Positions 18,199 through 27,048 of a stretch of 64,000 nt of DNA are shown in pieces (the first letter of the stretch is position 1; each line of letters starts with the position of its first letter). The position numbers were made by a program, and so were the translations under genes. This DNA comes from an uncultured Clostridium sp. (GTDB lineage: Bacteria; Bacillota; Clostridia; Lachnospirales; Lachnospiraceae), in contig CABVBU010000001.1 in assembly GCA_902496665.1 (NCBI GenBank), positions 131,612 through 195,611 of the forward strand. The letters run 5' to 3'. The notes beneath the pieces are model-generated. The model did no database searches. It was not told the DNA's origin and saw only the letters and a program-made list of their open reading frames with translations.

Positions 18199-19271
18199 GG
18201 CTGGCTCCTTTCGTCTTTTGTCATAAGCAGGGCATGAATTCCATAGTACAGGGCTTTCTTCTCCACCGGGCTCATATCGTCCTTCATGAGCGCCTGGATA
18301 TAAAAGCCGATCATATCGCCTGGATGTTCCGCGAACAAGGCGTGGAAATCATACTGAGGCTCCGACTCATCCAGAATCTCAATGATATTCCACTGACCGG
18401 AGAGGAAATCCAGATCAAAGCTGATATCCGGGTCCCGCATGCCGCGGATCCGGAATCGGTAGATATTGCCGGCACCGCGCTTGCGGATCTCGTCGGCGAT
18501 GATCTGGGAGAGTTCGGTATTTGTCGTCTGGGGTGTCACATTGACCACGAGAGGGATGTACTGGGCCTGGCAGACTTCCTTAAACTGAAGGGAGGTCACA
18601 TGTCCGCTGGTGGTGTCGATCTCACCGATAAAATATCCGTGTGGTCCGGTCTCCGTCATGTCTAATGGTTCCGGGGAACCGGCATAGGCCATGCGGTTTT
18701 CAAGAAGGATTTCCGGCTTGTGGATATGTCCCAGGGCGATGTAGGAGAACGGGGATGCTGCCAGCGCATTCCGATCAAATGGGACATGTTTCGCGTCACC
18801 GCCGTGGAGCATGAGAATTCTGGTGCGTCTCGAGGCCGGCAGGGAAATATTGTCGGCTTTCGCCTCGGTGATCTCGGCCGTGTGGTAGCTGAAACCGTAG
18901 ACCTCCGTATTCAGTTCCTCAAAATAGACGGAAGAGAGGTCCTCGCCCATCAGAAATGTGACGTTCGGCGCCCAGGTGAAGCTCAAGAGGGCGGAACTCT
19001 TCCGGATCCGGTCATGGTTCCCGGCGATGATGACAACGCGGGTTCCCGGAATCGTGGAGAACAGGTAGTTGACCTCTTTGAGATCTCTCGCTAACGGCTG
19101 GCGGTGGAATAAGTCACCGGAGATCAGAAGAAGGTCCGCGCGGGAGTCCCTGGCGTCCTCGATGATCCCCTGGAACGTCAGACGGATCGCCTGTTCCCGC
19201 TTTTTCCCCCAGGGCTTATCGCTGTCCGGGATCATGCCCCAGTGGATGTCGGCGGTGTGAATAAATTTCAT
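18195..19271 (-). CDS. SbcD/YhaO-like DNA repair metallophosphoesterase
   Basis: Mn-dependent calcineurin-like nuclease, 358 residues. Metal motifs are HTADIHWG (5-12), GDLFHR, GNHD and the later MLHGGD and GHIH clusters. The start at 19271 is chosen because GGAGGAATGT immediately precedes it; upstream in-frame Met codons would bury that site. It forms a two-gene unit with the YhaN-like ATPase, equivalent to YhaO-YhaN or SbcD-SbcC, which cleave DNA ends and hairpins. Whether this pair acts on chromosomal repair or invading DNA is not evident. Confidence 0.88.
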   Translation of the reverse strand: MKFIHTADIHWGMIPDSDKPWGKKREQAIRLTFQGIIEDARDSRADLLLISGDLFHRQPLARDLKEVNYLFSTIPGTRVVIIAGNHDRIRKSSALLSFTWAPNVTFLMGEDLSSVYFEELNTEVYGFSYHTAEITEAKADNISLPASRRTRILMLHGGDAKHVPFDRNALAASPFSYIALGHIHKPEILLENRMAYAGSPEPLDMTETGPHGYFIGEIDTTSGHVTSLQFKEVCQAQYIPLVVNVTPQTTNTELSQIIADEIRKRGAGNIYRFRIRGMRDPDISFDLDFLSGQWNIIEILDESEPQYDFHALFAEHPGDMIGFYIQALMKDDMSPVEKKALYYGIHALLMTKDERSQP

Positions 19272-19408
19272 ACATTCCTCCATGGTGTATGGATTGCAGA
19301 TACACTGCGATCCAGTATCAAGGTAGTGGACTATGAAAGTCCGCAAAAACGTGTTTCTCAGGTTACCGCGGCAGTTCGGTCACCAAGGGATCGCCGTCGC
19401 GTAAATGT

Positions 19409-19440
19409 GAAAAGGAGCGCAACAGATCTCTGTGCGCTCC
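19409..19440 (-). terminator. Terminator of asnS
   Basis: GGAGCGCA (19414-19421) pairs with TGCGCTCC (19433-19440). Read on the minus strand it is followed by TTTT, 45 bases after the asnS stop. Confidence 0.8.
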
Positions 19441-19486
19441 CTTGCGGCTGCCTTGCATCGAAAGGACGCGGCGGGCTGCTGTTTCA

Positions 19487-20878
19487 TTATAATTCGCAGT
19501 TATTAACGGTACGCGGGAACGGAACTACGTCGCGGATATTGCCCATTCCTGTAAGGTACATCACGCAGCGCTCGAAGCCGAGACCGAAACCGGAGTGGCG
19601 GACGCTGCCGTATTTTCTCAGATCGAGGTAGAAATCGTAGTCTTCCGGCTTTAATCCGAGCTCGTTCATGCGGGCAAGGAGCTTCTCGTAATCGTCCTCA
19701 CGCTGGCTTCCGCCGATGATCTCGCCGATACCCGGAACGAGACAATCCACAGCGGCAACGGTCTTTCCGTCCGGATTTAACTTCATGTAGAACGCCTTGA
19801 TCTCCTTCGGGTAGTCGGTAACGAATACCGGTCTCTTGAAGATCTTTTCTGTCAGATAGCGCTCATGCTCTGTCTGGAGATCGCAGCCCCAGAATACCTT
19901 GTAATCGAACTCATCATTGTGCTCTTCAAGGAGCTTTACAGCCTCTGTGTAGGTAACGTGGCCGAATTCGGAATTTAATACGTTGTTTAAGCGGTCGAGA
20001 AGTCCCTTGTCGACGAACTGGTTGAAGAAGTTCATCTCGGACGGAGCGTTCTCGAGAACGTAGCGGATGACATACTTTAACATGCCCTCAGCGACGGTCA
20101 TATTGTCATCGAGATCTGCGAATGCCATCTCCGGCTCGATCATCCAGAACTCGGCAGCATGACGGGTCGTGTTGGAATTCTCAGCACGGAAGGTCGGTCC
20201 GAAGGTATAAACATTGCGGAATGCCATTGCGTAGGTCTCAGCGTTTAACTGTCCGCTTACGGTAAGGCTTGTATGCTTTCCGAAGAAGTCTTCGCTGTAA
20301 TCAACTGCGCCGTCCTCAGTCTTCGGAACATTATCGAGATCGAGAGTTGTTACCTGGAACATCTCACCGGCACCCTCACAGTCACTGGAGGTGATTAATG
20401 GGGTGTGGACATAGACGAAGCCCTGCTCCTGGAAGTACTGATGGATCGCGTAAGCGACCAGGGAACGCACACGGAATACAGCCTGGAAAGTATTTGTACG
20501 CGCGCGAAGGTGCGGGATCGTACGAAGATATTCGAATGTATGGCGCTTTTTCTGGAGCGGGTAGTCTGCGCTGGAAGTACCCTCAACGGTAACTTCTGTT
20601 GCTTGGATCTCGAACGGCTGCTTTGCCTCCGGTGTTGCCACGAGAGTACCTTTAACGATGATGGAAGCGCCGACGTTTAATTTGGAGACCTCAGCGAAGT
20701 TTGCCATTGTGTCGTGGTAAACGATCTGTAAGGTATCGAAGCTTGTACCGTCGTTTAATACGATAAAGCCGAATGCCTTGGAGTCACGAATGCTGCGGAT
20801 CCATCCGCCGACAGTGATTTCCTTATCTAAATATTTCTCACGCTCTTTAAAGAGCTCTTTGACTGTTGTCAACTGCAT
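19487..20878 (-). CDS. asnS: Asparaginyl-tRNA synthetase
   Basis: Class IIb aminoacyl-tRNA synthetase charging tRNA-Asn. The 463-residue protein has the N-terminal OB-fold anticodon domain (about 15-100, VGGWIRSIRDSKAFGFI) and a catalytic core with motif 1 around VYVHTPLITSSDCEGAGEMF, motif 2 FRAENSNTTRHAAEFWMIE and motif 3 GFGLGFERCVMYLTG. The GAGMFQVTT and RHAAEFW details favour Asn over Asp specificity. AGAAGG precedes the ATG. It is transcribed alone from the promoter at 20933-20961; no T-box leader is visible. Confidence 0.96.
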   Translation of the reverse strand: MQLTTVKELFKEREKYLDKEITVGGWIRSIRDSKAFGFIVLNDGTSFDTLQIVYHDTMANFAEVSKLNVGASIIVKGTLVATPEAKQPFEIQATEVTVEGTSSADYPLQKKRHTFEYLRTIPHLRARTNTFQAVFRVRSLVAYAIHQYFQEQGFVYVHTPLITSSDCEGAGEMFQVTTLDLDNVPKTEDGAVDYSEDFFGKHTSLTVSGQLNAETYAMAFRNVYTFGPTFRAENSNTTRHAAEFWMIEPEMAFADLDDNMTVAEGMLKYVIRYVLENAPSEMNFFNQFVDKGLLDRLNNVLNSEFGHVTYTEAVKLLEEHNDEFDYKVFWGCDLQTEHERYLTEKIFKRPVFVTDYPKEIKAFYMKLNPDGKTVAAVDCLVPGIGEIIGGSQREDDYEKLLARMNELGLKPEDYDFYLDLRKYGSVRHSGFGLGFERCVMYLTGMGNIRDVVPFPRTVNNCEL

Positions 20879-20932
20879 GATTTTTCCTTCTCCTTATATC
20901 TCTCTTCTTAGATAAATGTGCAATCTGGTATT

Positions 20933-20961
20933 AGTATAGCGTATTTTTTATGGGGATTCAA
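20933..20961 (-). promoter_or_regulatory. Promoter of asnS
   Basis: On the minus strand TTGAAT (20956-20961) and TATACT (20933-20938) are exactly 17 bp apart, 55 bp from the start codon. Confidence 0.75.
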
Positions 20962-21137
20962 GGTGAAATGGGCATAACACGGGGGTTTTCGGGAGATTTT
21001 TAAAGGCCTCCCGGGCAGGAATTACAGAGCCTATTATAATTTGTAAGTAAAATAGGAATAGAAAGATATATTTTTATAGAAAAATTCCGGAATATCAACT
21101 ATAATAATAATAAAATAGCACACGGGAGGACAAACGA

Positions 21138-22451
21138 ATGAATATTTACGATCAGATCAAGACCATGAGCGATGAGATGGCGGGTGACCTTACAGCGCAG
21201 AGACGTGACTTTCATAAGTACGCGGAGCCGGGCTGGTTCGAGATGAGGACATCGTCCATTATTGCACGGAAACTGACAGAGTTCGGGTATGAAGTGCTTG
21301 TCGGAGATCAGGTCTGCAAAAAGGATTCCAGAATGGGCGTTCCGTCTGAGGAGAAGTTAGAGGAACAGTATGAGCGTGCCGTTGCCCAGGGAGCGGATCC
21401 GGAGTTTGTGAAGTACACAAAGGGCGGCATGACAGGCGTGATCGGAATCCTGCGCTGTGGCGAAGGTCCGACGGTTGCCATGAGATTTGATATCGATGCC
21501 CTCGGTGTGTTTGAGGAGCATGATTTAAGCCACAGACCGGCAAAAGAGGGATTTAATTCTGTAAATGAAGGTTTCATGCATGCCTGCGGACATGATGGAC
21601 ATGCCACCATCGGTCTCGGTGTGGCGAAAGTCCTGATGTCTATAAAGGACCAGCTCCACGGAACCGTAAAGCTGATCTTCCAGCCGGCAGAAGAGGGTGT
21701 CCGCGGTGCGAAATCCATCGTTGATAACGGGCATCTTGACGGTGTGGATTACCTGATCGGCTCTCATGTAACAAATAAGAAAGAGGACGATCCGGCAGTG
21801 GTAATTCCGGGAAGCCACGGCTCTCTTGCAACGACAAAATATGATGTGATCTTTCACGGAAAATCTGCCCATGCAGGCGGATCACCGGAGGTTGGACGGA
21901 ATGTCATGCTGGCAGTCGGAACGGCGATCTTGAACCTTTATGCGATCCCGCGTCACTCCGGCGGCGTGTCCAGAGTAAATGTGGGAACCGTTGTTGCCGG
22001 AAGTGGACGGAATGTTATCGCGGACGAGGCGAAGATGGAGATCGAGGTTCGCGGTGAGACCACAGAGATCAACGAGTACATGAAAGAATACGCGGTGAAC
22101 ATTATCGAGAGCGCGGCAAAAATGCACGGATGCACCTGTGAGATGAAGCTTATGGGCGCGGCAAACTCCCTGACGAGCAGTGAAGCGCTAATGGAGCGGG
22201 TGAAGAGAGTTTGCGAGGAAGATCTCCATCTGCCGGTTGCGAAGGAGATGAGCAGCAAAAACGGCGGCAGCGAAGATGTCTCCTACATGATGAACCGCGT
22301 CCAGGAACAGGGCGGACAGGCGACCTTCATGCGAGTCCTCACTCACGAAGCCGGTCCGGGTCACAGCCGGATCTTCGATATCGATGAGCAGGTTCTTCCG
22401 AATGCGGTGAAGATCTTCTGCGGTGTGGTTTATGACATTATGCATGAGTGA
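21138..22451 (+). CDS. M20 amidohydrolase, AbgA-like
   Basis: Di-metal amidohydrolase. It is collinear with the A subunit of p-aminobenzoyl-glutamate hydrolase: RRDFHKYAEPGWFE (22-35), SRMGVPSEE (64-72), HACGHDGHA (148-156), FQPAEEG (176-182), SAHAGGSPEVGRN and SGRNVIADEA, with 437 residues against about 436 for AbgA. The metal ligands (Cys/His/Glu) are all present. No abgB partner or AbgT transporter is adjacent, so it may be a stand-alone amino-acid deacylase. GGGAGGA precedes the ATG; a TATAAT lies at 21100-21105 without a good -35. Confidence 0.88.
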   Translation: MNIYDQIKTMSDEMAGDLTAQRRDFHKYAEPGWFEMRTSSIIARKLTEFGYEVLVGDQVCKKDSRMGVPSEEKLEEQYERAVAQGADPEFVKYTKGGMTGVIGILRCGEGPTVAMRFDIDALGVFEEHDLSHRPAKEGFNSVNEGFMHACGHDGHATIGLGVAKVLMSIKDQLHGTVKLIFQPAEEGVRGAKSIVDNGHLDGVDYLIGSHVTNKKEDDPAVVIPGSHGSLATTKYDVIFHGKSAHAGGSPEVGRNVMLAVGTAILNLYAIPRHSGGVSRVNVGTVVAGSGRNVIADEAKMEIEVRGETTEINEYMKEYAVNIIESAAKMHGCTCEMKLMGAANSLTSSEALMERVKRVCEEDLHLPVAKEMSSKNGGSEDVSYMMNRVQEQGGQATFMRVLTHEAGPGHSRIFDIDEQVLPNAVKIFCGVVYDIMHE

Positions 22452-22520
22452 ACAGATGACTTGCCGGGCGGCAGAAGATATGCATAGTTGTTACCGGATG
22501 TGAAAATATAAAGCAAGGAA

Positions 22521-22588
22521 AATGGCTCTAAGTCAATGATTGCGGGATTTTCCAGAATTCCCCAATCACTGATATCAGAGCCATTTTT
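22521..22588. terminator. Long terminator between convergent genes
   Basis: AATGGCTCT (22521-22529) pairs with AGAGCCATT (22577-22585), flanked by AAAA and TTTTT; an inner TGATTG/CAATCA stem lengthens the hairpin. It serves the amidohydrolase and probably the convergent lysR gene. Confidence 0.75.
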
Positions 22589-22635
22589 ATGCTGCCATAT
22601 ATGTAGAAGAATTGCCCGATGGCAGGCTATGCAGG
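22584..22635 (+). repeat. Short dispersed repeat, copy 1
   Basis: Starts in the U-tract of the preceding terminator. It shares with 47778-47831 the order TTTTT, GCTGC, an AT-rich ATGnAT block, a GAAGAA block, TGCC(C)GATGGCAGG and TGCAG. The central TGCC-GAT-GGCA is a dyad. About 70% identical to copy 2 by eye, with small gaps. Confidence 0.4.
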
Positions 22636-22669
22636 CATAAAGGACAGCACAGAAAACATGGTAGAAAAA

Positions 22670-23629
22670 TTACACGGTGCTGTTGTCAGGAAGTTGACGG
22701 ATGACCTTTTTCAGGATACTGATAAAGCTGCTGACAAATGACGGCTGAAACGTATAGGAATTCTGGAGCAGATCGATTCCCAGCTTATCGTGGATATCCT
22801 GAATTGGGAAAATTGCGGGCTGCTGACCGACAGAAAAATCAAGATTCCGTTCCAGTACTCTGGAGAGAATCATGGACGGACAAAACGCCGCCGCCATACC
22901 GGACAGGCATAGATCGATCTGGGTATCGTAGTCGCTGATATTATACCGGGTGTTCAGCTCAATCTTGTCCTGATATAGGTAGGTGTCCACAAGGCGTGTC
23001 AGCGTACTGCCGGTGAGGTTTCTACAAAAAGGAAAGGCAGAAAGTGCGCGGAGCGGGATCTCCCCGCTATCGTTTAGCCGATCATAAAAATCCGGGCAGT
23101 ACTGCTCGATCATGGATGTCGTGGTTAAGAAAAAGATGCGGTCGGCGGATAAAGGTGTAACGGAGAAAAGCGAGAGATCGAAGGTCTGGGCATTAATTCC
23201 TATGACAAGATCCACCTTTCCCTGTCTTAAAAGTTCAAGGTTGCCGAGCGTATCCCCACATTGGATGGAGACCTCAACGCCAGGATGTTTTTCCGAAAAT
23301 TCCCTTAAAACCGGCGGCATGAGGATCCGGCATCTGGTAGGATTGATCCCGACGGATAACCGGCCGACTCCGCCACGGATGATCTCCTCAATGCTGGCGT
23401 CTGTATTCTGCTCGATATTCTGGATCTGCATCAGTGAGCGCTGCAGATAATTTCCCGCAGGAGTCAGGGAGAGCGATGGCTTGCGGTTAAAAAGAAGAAC
23501 CCCATACTGCTGCTCAAGATTTTTGATATGGTTGCTGGCACACTGCTGGCTGACAAATGCCCGTCTGGCGGCCCTGCCGATATTCAGTTCCTCCGCAGCA
23601 TAAAGAAAAACGAGCTGGGCTGTAGTCAT
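22670..23629 (-). CDS. LysR family transcriptional regulator
   Basis: 319 residues with an N-terminal winged helix (residues 1-60; AARRAFVSQQCASNHIKNLEQ) and a two-lobed periplasmic-binding-like effector domain (about 88-295). TAAAGGAGG precedes the ATG. It is transcribed divergently from the GntP permease-dehydratase operon, the classic arrangement for a LysR activator of its neighbours. The shared 205-bp intergenic region holds two opposed promoters and a long inverted repeat (see 23644-23712). The likely ligand is the sugar acid, or an intermediate, handled by that operon. Confidence 0.92.
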   Translation of the reverse strand: MTTAQLVFLYAAEELNIGRAARRAFVSQQCASNHIKNLEQQYGVLLFNRKPSLSLTPAGNYLQRSLMQIQNIEQNTDASIEEIIRGGVGRLSVGINPTRCRILMPPVLREFSEKHPGVEVSIQCGDTLGNLELLRQGKVDLVIGINAQTFDLSLFSVTPLSADRIFFLTTTSMIEQYCPDFYDRLNDSGEIPLRALSAFPFCRNLTGSTLTRLVDTYLYQDKIELNTRYNISDYDTQIDLCLSGMAAAFCPSMILSRVLERNLDFSVGQQPAIFPIQDIHDKLGIDLLQNSYTFQPSFVSSFISILKKVIRQLPDNSTV

Positions 23630-23643
23630 AATGATCCTCCTTT

Positions 23644-23698
23644 ATTCACAACTTTAAATTGTATATATGCAATATTATAGTGTTTTACAGTTGTGAAT
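23644..23698. promoter_or_regulatory. Candidate LysR operator: perfect inverted repeat
   Basis: ATTCACAACT (23644-23653) and AGTTGTGAAT (23689-23698) are perfect 10-bp arms whose centres are 45 bp apart, about four helical turns. A second dyad, ATTG-N8-CAAT, lies between them at 23658-23673 and fits the LysR T-N11-A pattern. Confidence 0.6.
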
Positions 23699-23703
23699 GT
23701 CAA
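23674..23703 (-). promoter_or_regulatory. Promoter of lysR
   Basis: On the minus strand a perfect TTGACA (23698-23703) and a perfect TATAAT (23674-23679) are 18 bp apart. One operator arm lies between the two boxes, which suggests autoregulation. Confidence 0.75.
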
Positions 23704-23712
23704 TGCTAATAT
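23684..23712 (+). promoter_or_regulatory. Promoter of the GntP-dehydratase operon
   Basis: TTTACA (23684-23689) and TAATAT (23707-23712) are 17 bp apart and overlap the lysR promoter on the other strand, so the two promoters probably exclude each other. Confidence 0.55.
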
Positions 23713-23834
23713 GAACTTGTAACAAATAAGGGGTATCGTTCAAGTAATAGGAGAGGGGAAAGTGAATGGGAGAATATTAAGAAGATAAACGATGCTGTAT
23801 GAAACATTGGAAAATGTAACAGGGGGAATTACTT

Positions 23835-25169
23835 ATGACAAATTTAGTAATCTTTTTGATAGGACTGGCGATCATGCTGGTTCTGATGATGAAAACGAAA
23901 CTGGGACCATTTGTCTGTATGCTGCTCGCAGGACTCGGAATCGGTATTGCCTGTGGACTCGGTTCAGATGGAGCAATCTCTACGCTGGTAGATGGTTTTG
24001 GCGGTACCTGTAAAAGTATTGGTCTGCTCGTTATTTTTGGAACGATTCTTGGAACATATCTGGAAAAATCAGGTGCTTGTCAGAGAATCGCCTCCTCCCT
24101 TTTAAAGCTAACAGGAAAGAAGAATTCCACAGCAGCACTTGCAATTACAGGCTTTGTGGTAGCGATTCCGGTATTCTGTGATGTTGCAATGGTGCTCTTA
24201 TCTCCATTGGTAAAATCTGTAGCAAAGAAGAGTAATAAAAATGCATGCGCATTGGGAACAGCAACTGCATGTTCTCTTTTATCAACGAATGCGTTTGTTG
24301 CGCCGACACCGGCTCCGTTGGCCATCATCGCTGTTCTCGGACTTGATATTGGAGTTTCCATTGCATGGGGACTTACAGCAGCAGCTTTTGTAACATTCTG
24401 CGTATGGGCATTTGTTGAGTTCTACTTGAACCGTAAACCGGATTCCTGGTTTGTGAAGATCGAGGGAGAAGAGAAAGAAAACGCTGTAGAAGAGATTTCG
24501 GAGAGCGCAATGCCGCCGTTTATGAACGCAATCGTGCCGATCCTGCTACCAATCGTGTTGATCTTACTGTCCTCAGTGATTGGTGCTTTCTTCCCGGAAT
24601 CTACAGGTCTGGTTGCAGCTTTTAAGTTCCTCGGCAATAAAAATATTGCCCTGGCTCTTGGTATTGTTGCTTCTGTTCTGTGTCTTGGAAAATTTTTACC
24701 GGATGAGATCCGTTTTACACCGATGACAGATGCATTAAAGGTATCCGGTCCGATCGTGTTTATCACAGCCAGTGGCGGAGCTCTTGCGAAGATCGTAAGT
24801 GCTACAGGTGTCGGTGATACTCTCGCAGGTATTCTGGTAGCATCCCCGATTCCGGTTATCCTGATCCCATTCCTGATTACCGGATTTTCAAAGTTTGCCC
24901 AGGGTTCCGGCAGTGTTGCAGGACTTCTCGCGGCAGGACTTTCCGTTCCGTTATGTGAAGCAGGACTTTTAACGCCGTTAGAGGCATTCCTTTCCATCAG
25001 CGCTGGCTCAGCTCTTGGTTCTCATGTAAACAACAGCTTTACCTGGGTATTCAGCGAATTTATGGGTTATGACATTAAGACAACTATGAAAACTCTTTGC
25101 GTCTGCCAGAATTTGGTAATGGCGTTGTCGGGACTTGCAGCGGCAGTTGTGATAAGTATGATAGCATAA
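23835..25169 (+). CDS. GntP family gluconate-type permease
   Basis: Membrane carrier of the gluconate:H+ symporter family, 444 residues with about 12 hydrophobic segments. Family landmarks are GPFVCMLLAGLGIGI, VAIPVFCDVAMVLLSPL and the conserved PTPAPLAI motif after STNAFV. GGGGGAA precedes the ATG. It is followed by an IlvD/Edd dehydratase 47 bases downstream and divergent from a LysR gene, so an aldonic or similar hydroxy-acid is the probable substrate; the exact sugar acid is not determined. Confidence 0.9.
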   Translation: MTNLVIFLIGLAIMLVLMMKTKLGPFVCMLLAGLGIGIACGLGSDGAISTLVDGFGGTCKSIGLLVIFGTILGTYLEKSGACQRIASSLLKLTGKKNSTAALAITGFVVAIPVFCDVAMVLLSPLVKSVAKKSNKNACALGTATACSLLSTNAFVAPTPAPLAIIAVLGLDIGVSIAWGLTAAAFVTFCVWAFVEFYLNRKPDSWFVKIEGEEKENAVEEISESAMPPFMNAIVPILLPIVLILLSSVIGAFFPESTGLVAAFKFLGNKNIALALGIVASVLCLGKFLPDEIRFTPMTDALKVSGPIVFITASGGALAKIVSATGVGDTLAGILVASPIPVILIPFLITGFSKFAQGSGSVAGLLAAGLSVPLCEAGLLTPLEAFLSISAGSALGSHVNNSFTWVFSEFMGYDIKTTMKTLCVCQNLVMALSGLAAAVVISMIA

Positions 25170-25216
25170 AAGTATAAATGTTGAGATGAAATAAAAGACT
25201 AAAGGAGAAAATTATT

Positions 25217-26911
25217 ATGGCTGAAAACGATGTAATGCACTACAAAGACTGGCGCAGTGGAACACTGACAAACGGTATCGAGCGCTCTGCGCATCGGGCA
25301 CTCTTATACAGCACAGGTCTTGAGGAGAAGGACCTTCACAAGCCAATGATCGCTATCGTAAATTCTTTTACCGAGATGGTGCCGGGACATTTTCATCTCC
25401 GTGAGCTGGCGCAGTGCGTGGCACAGGGAGTCTGGGAAGCTGGCGGTGTGCCGCGCGAGTTCTCAACGATTGCGATCTGTGACGGTATCTGCCAGGGACA
25501 TAAGGGAATGAGCTATCCGCTGCCGAGCCGTGAGCTGATCGCGGATTCCATCGAGTACATGATCGAGGCACATCAGTTTGACGCGATGGTCCTGATGCCG
25601 GGATGTGATAAGATCGTTCCGGGCATGCTGATGGGAGCGATGCGCTGTAATATTCCGGCGATCGTCGTTCCGGGCGGTCCGATGATGCCTGGAAACAGTA
25701 AGGAATTTCCGATGCTGACGCTGACAGATATGCGTGAGCTGATCGGACGTACACAGACGGGTAAAATGAGTGTTGAGGATCTGATGGCTGCAGAGCAGAC
25801 CGCACTTCCGGGAGTCGGAACATGCAGCATGCTGGGTACCGCGAATACCATGAGCTGTCTTGCGGAGGTGCTTGGAATGAGCATTCCGGGATGCGGACTG
25901 GCCCATGCGGTATCCGCGAAGAAGAGACGCATCGCGAAACAGAGCGGTTACCGGGTCGTAGAAATGCTCAAAGAAGACCTCACTCCGCGTAAGATCATGA
26001 CGAAGGAAGCTCTTCGTAATGGAATTATCGTCAGCATGGCGATGGGCGCTTCCACAAACAGTACACTGCATATTCCGGCGATCGCCCATGAAGCGGGCAT
26101 TGATATTTCCCTGAAAGACTTTGACGAGTTGAGCAGAAAAGTACCGTATCTCTGCAATATTAAGCCGTCCGGAGCTCATCCGTTACTGGATCTGGAGAAC
26201 TCCGGCGGTATCCCGGCGGTCATGAAGGCGGTGGAACCACTGTTAGACGGGGATGCGATGACCTGTACCGGAAAAACAGTAAAAGAAAATCTCAAGGACG
26301 TTCCGCTTGTGGAGAACGATGTATTGTTTTCCCTGGAACATCCGAAGAGACCGGAAGGCGGTCTGGCGATCTTGAGCGGAAGCCTTGCGCCGGACGGAGC
26401 TGTTGTAAAACAGGCAGGTGTAAAACCGAGCATGCAGCATTTTGAAGGCCATGCGAGAGTATTTACCAGCATGGAGGATGCCTGCCATGCAGTTTCCGGC
26501 GGAGAGATCAAACAGGGGGATGTTCTGGTTATCCGCTATGAAGGACCGAAAGGCGGTCCGGGAATGCGTGAGATGCACATGGTTACCAGCCTGATCGTTG
26601 GGCGCGGAATGGATGAGATGTGCGCATTAGTCACAGACGGACGATTCTCCGGATCATCCAGAGGACCGTGTATCGGACACGTTTCCCCGGAGGCGGCAGC
26701 AGGTGGACCGATCGCTATTGTTGAGGACGGAGATCCGATCCTTATCGATATTCCGAGCCGGAGACTGGAGCTGCAGATTCCGCAGGAGGAGATCGAGCGC
26801 CGCCTTGCAGAATGGAAACCGCTGCGAAAGAACCGTACACCGGCATTAAACCGCTACGCGTCTCTCGTCACAAGTGCTGATCAGGGAGCGATTCTGAAGA
26901 CACCTCAGTAA
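25217..26911 (+). CDS. IlvD/Edd family dehydratase
   Basis: Fe-S dehydratase that removes water from a 2,3-dihydroxy acid to give a 2-oxo acid. 564 residues with the family motifs NSFTEMVPGHFHLREL (49-64), CDG at 88-90, PGCDKIVPGM (128-137), GTCSMLGTAN (201-210) and TDGRFSGSSRGPCIGHV. These include the cysteines expected to hold the cluster. It resembles dihydroxy-acid dehydratase of valine/isoleucine synthesis. Its position next to a GntP permease and a LysR gene, with no ilv genes nearby, favours a catabolic sugar-acid dehydratase. AAAGGAG precedes the ATG. Confidence 0.88.
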   Translation: MAENDVMHYKDWRSGTLTNGIERSAHRALLYSTGLEEKDLHKPMIAIVNSFTEMVPGHFHLRELAQCVAQGVWEAGGVPREFSTIAICDGICQGHKGMSYPLPSRELIADSIEYMIEAHQFDAMVLMPGCDKIVPGMLMGAMRCNIPAIVVPGGPMMPGNSKEFPMLTLTDMRELIGRTQTGKMSVEDLMAAEQTALPGVGTCSMLGTANTMSCLAEVLGMSIPGCGLAHAVSAKKRRIAKQSGYRVVEMLKEDLTPRKIMTKEALRNGIIVSMAMGASTNSTLHIPAIAHEAGIDISLKDFDELSRKVPYLCNIKPSGAHPLLDLENSGGIPAVMKAVEPLLDGDAMTCTGKTVKENLKDVPLVENDVLFSLEHPKRPEGGLAILSGSLAPDGAVVKQAGVKPSMQHFEGHARVFTSMEDACHAVSGGEIKQGDVLVIRYEGPKGGPGMREMHMVTSLIVGRGMDEMCALVTDGRFSGSSRGPCIGHVSPEAAAGGPIAIVEDGDPILIDIPSRRLELQIPQEEIERRLAEWKPLRKNRTPALNRYASLVTSADQGAILKTPQ

Positions 26912-26993
26912 TTTTTATAGGAATCTGTCAGCTTTGCTGACCAGAATCACGCGCCAAGTCTCATGGACGTTCGAATTGATAAAGAGCCAGATA

Positions 26994-27027
26994 AAAAGAG
27001 CTCCGGCAAATTTGCCGGAGCTCTTTT
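26994..27027. terminator. Bidirectional terminator, perfect palindrome
   Basis: AAAAGAGCTCCGGCAAA is followed directly by its reverse complement, giving a 34-bp perfect dyad that ends in TTTT on either strand. It separates the convergent dehydratase and alcohol dehydrogenase genes. Confidence 0.9.
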
Positions 27028-27048
27028 CATAAATAAGAGAGGGCGTTT

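Noticed and set aside
20879..21137. T-box leader for asnS
   Set aside because: A good promoter lies only 55 bp from the start codon and no T-box sequence or terminator is present.
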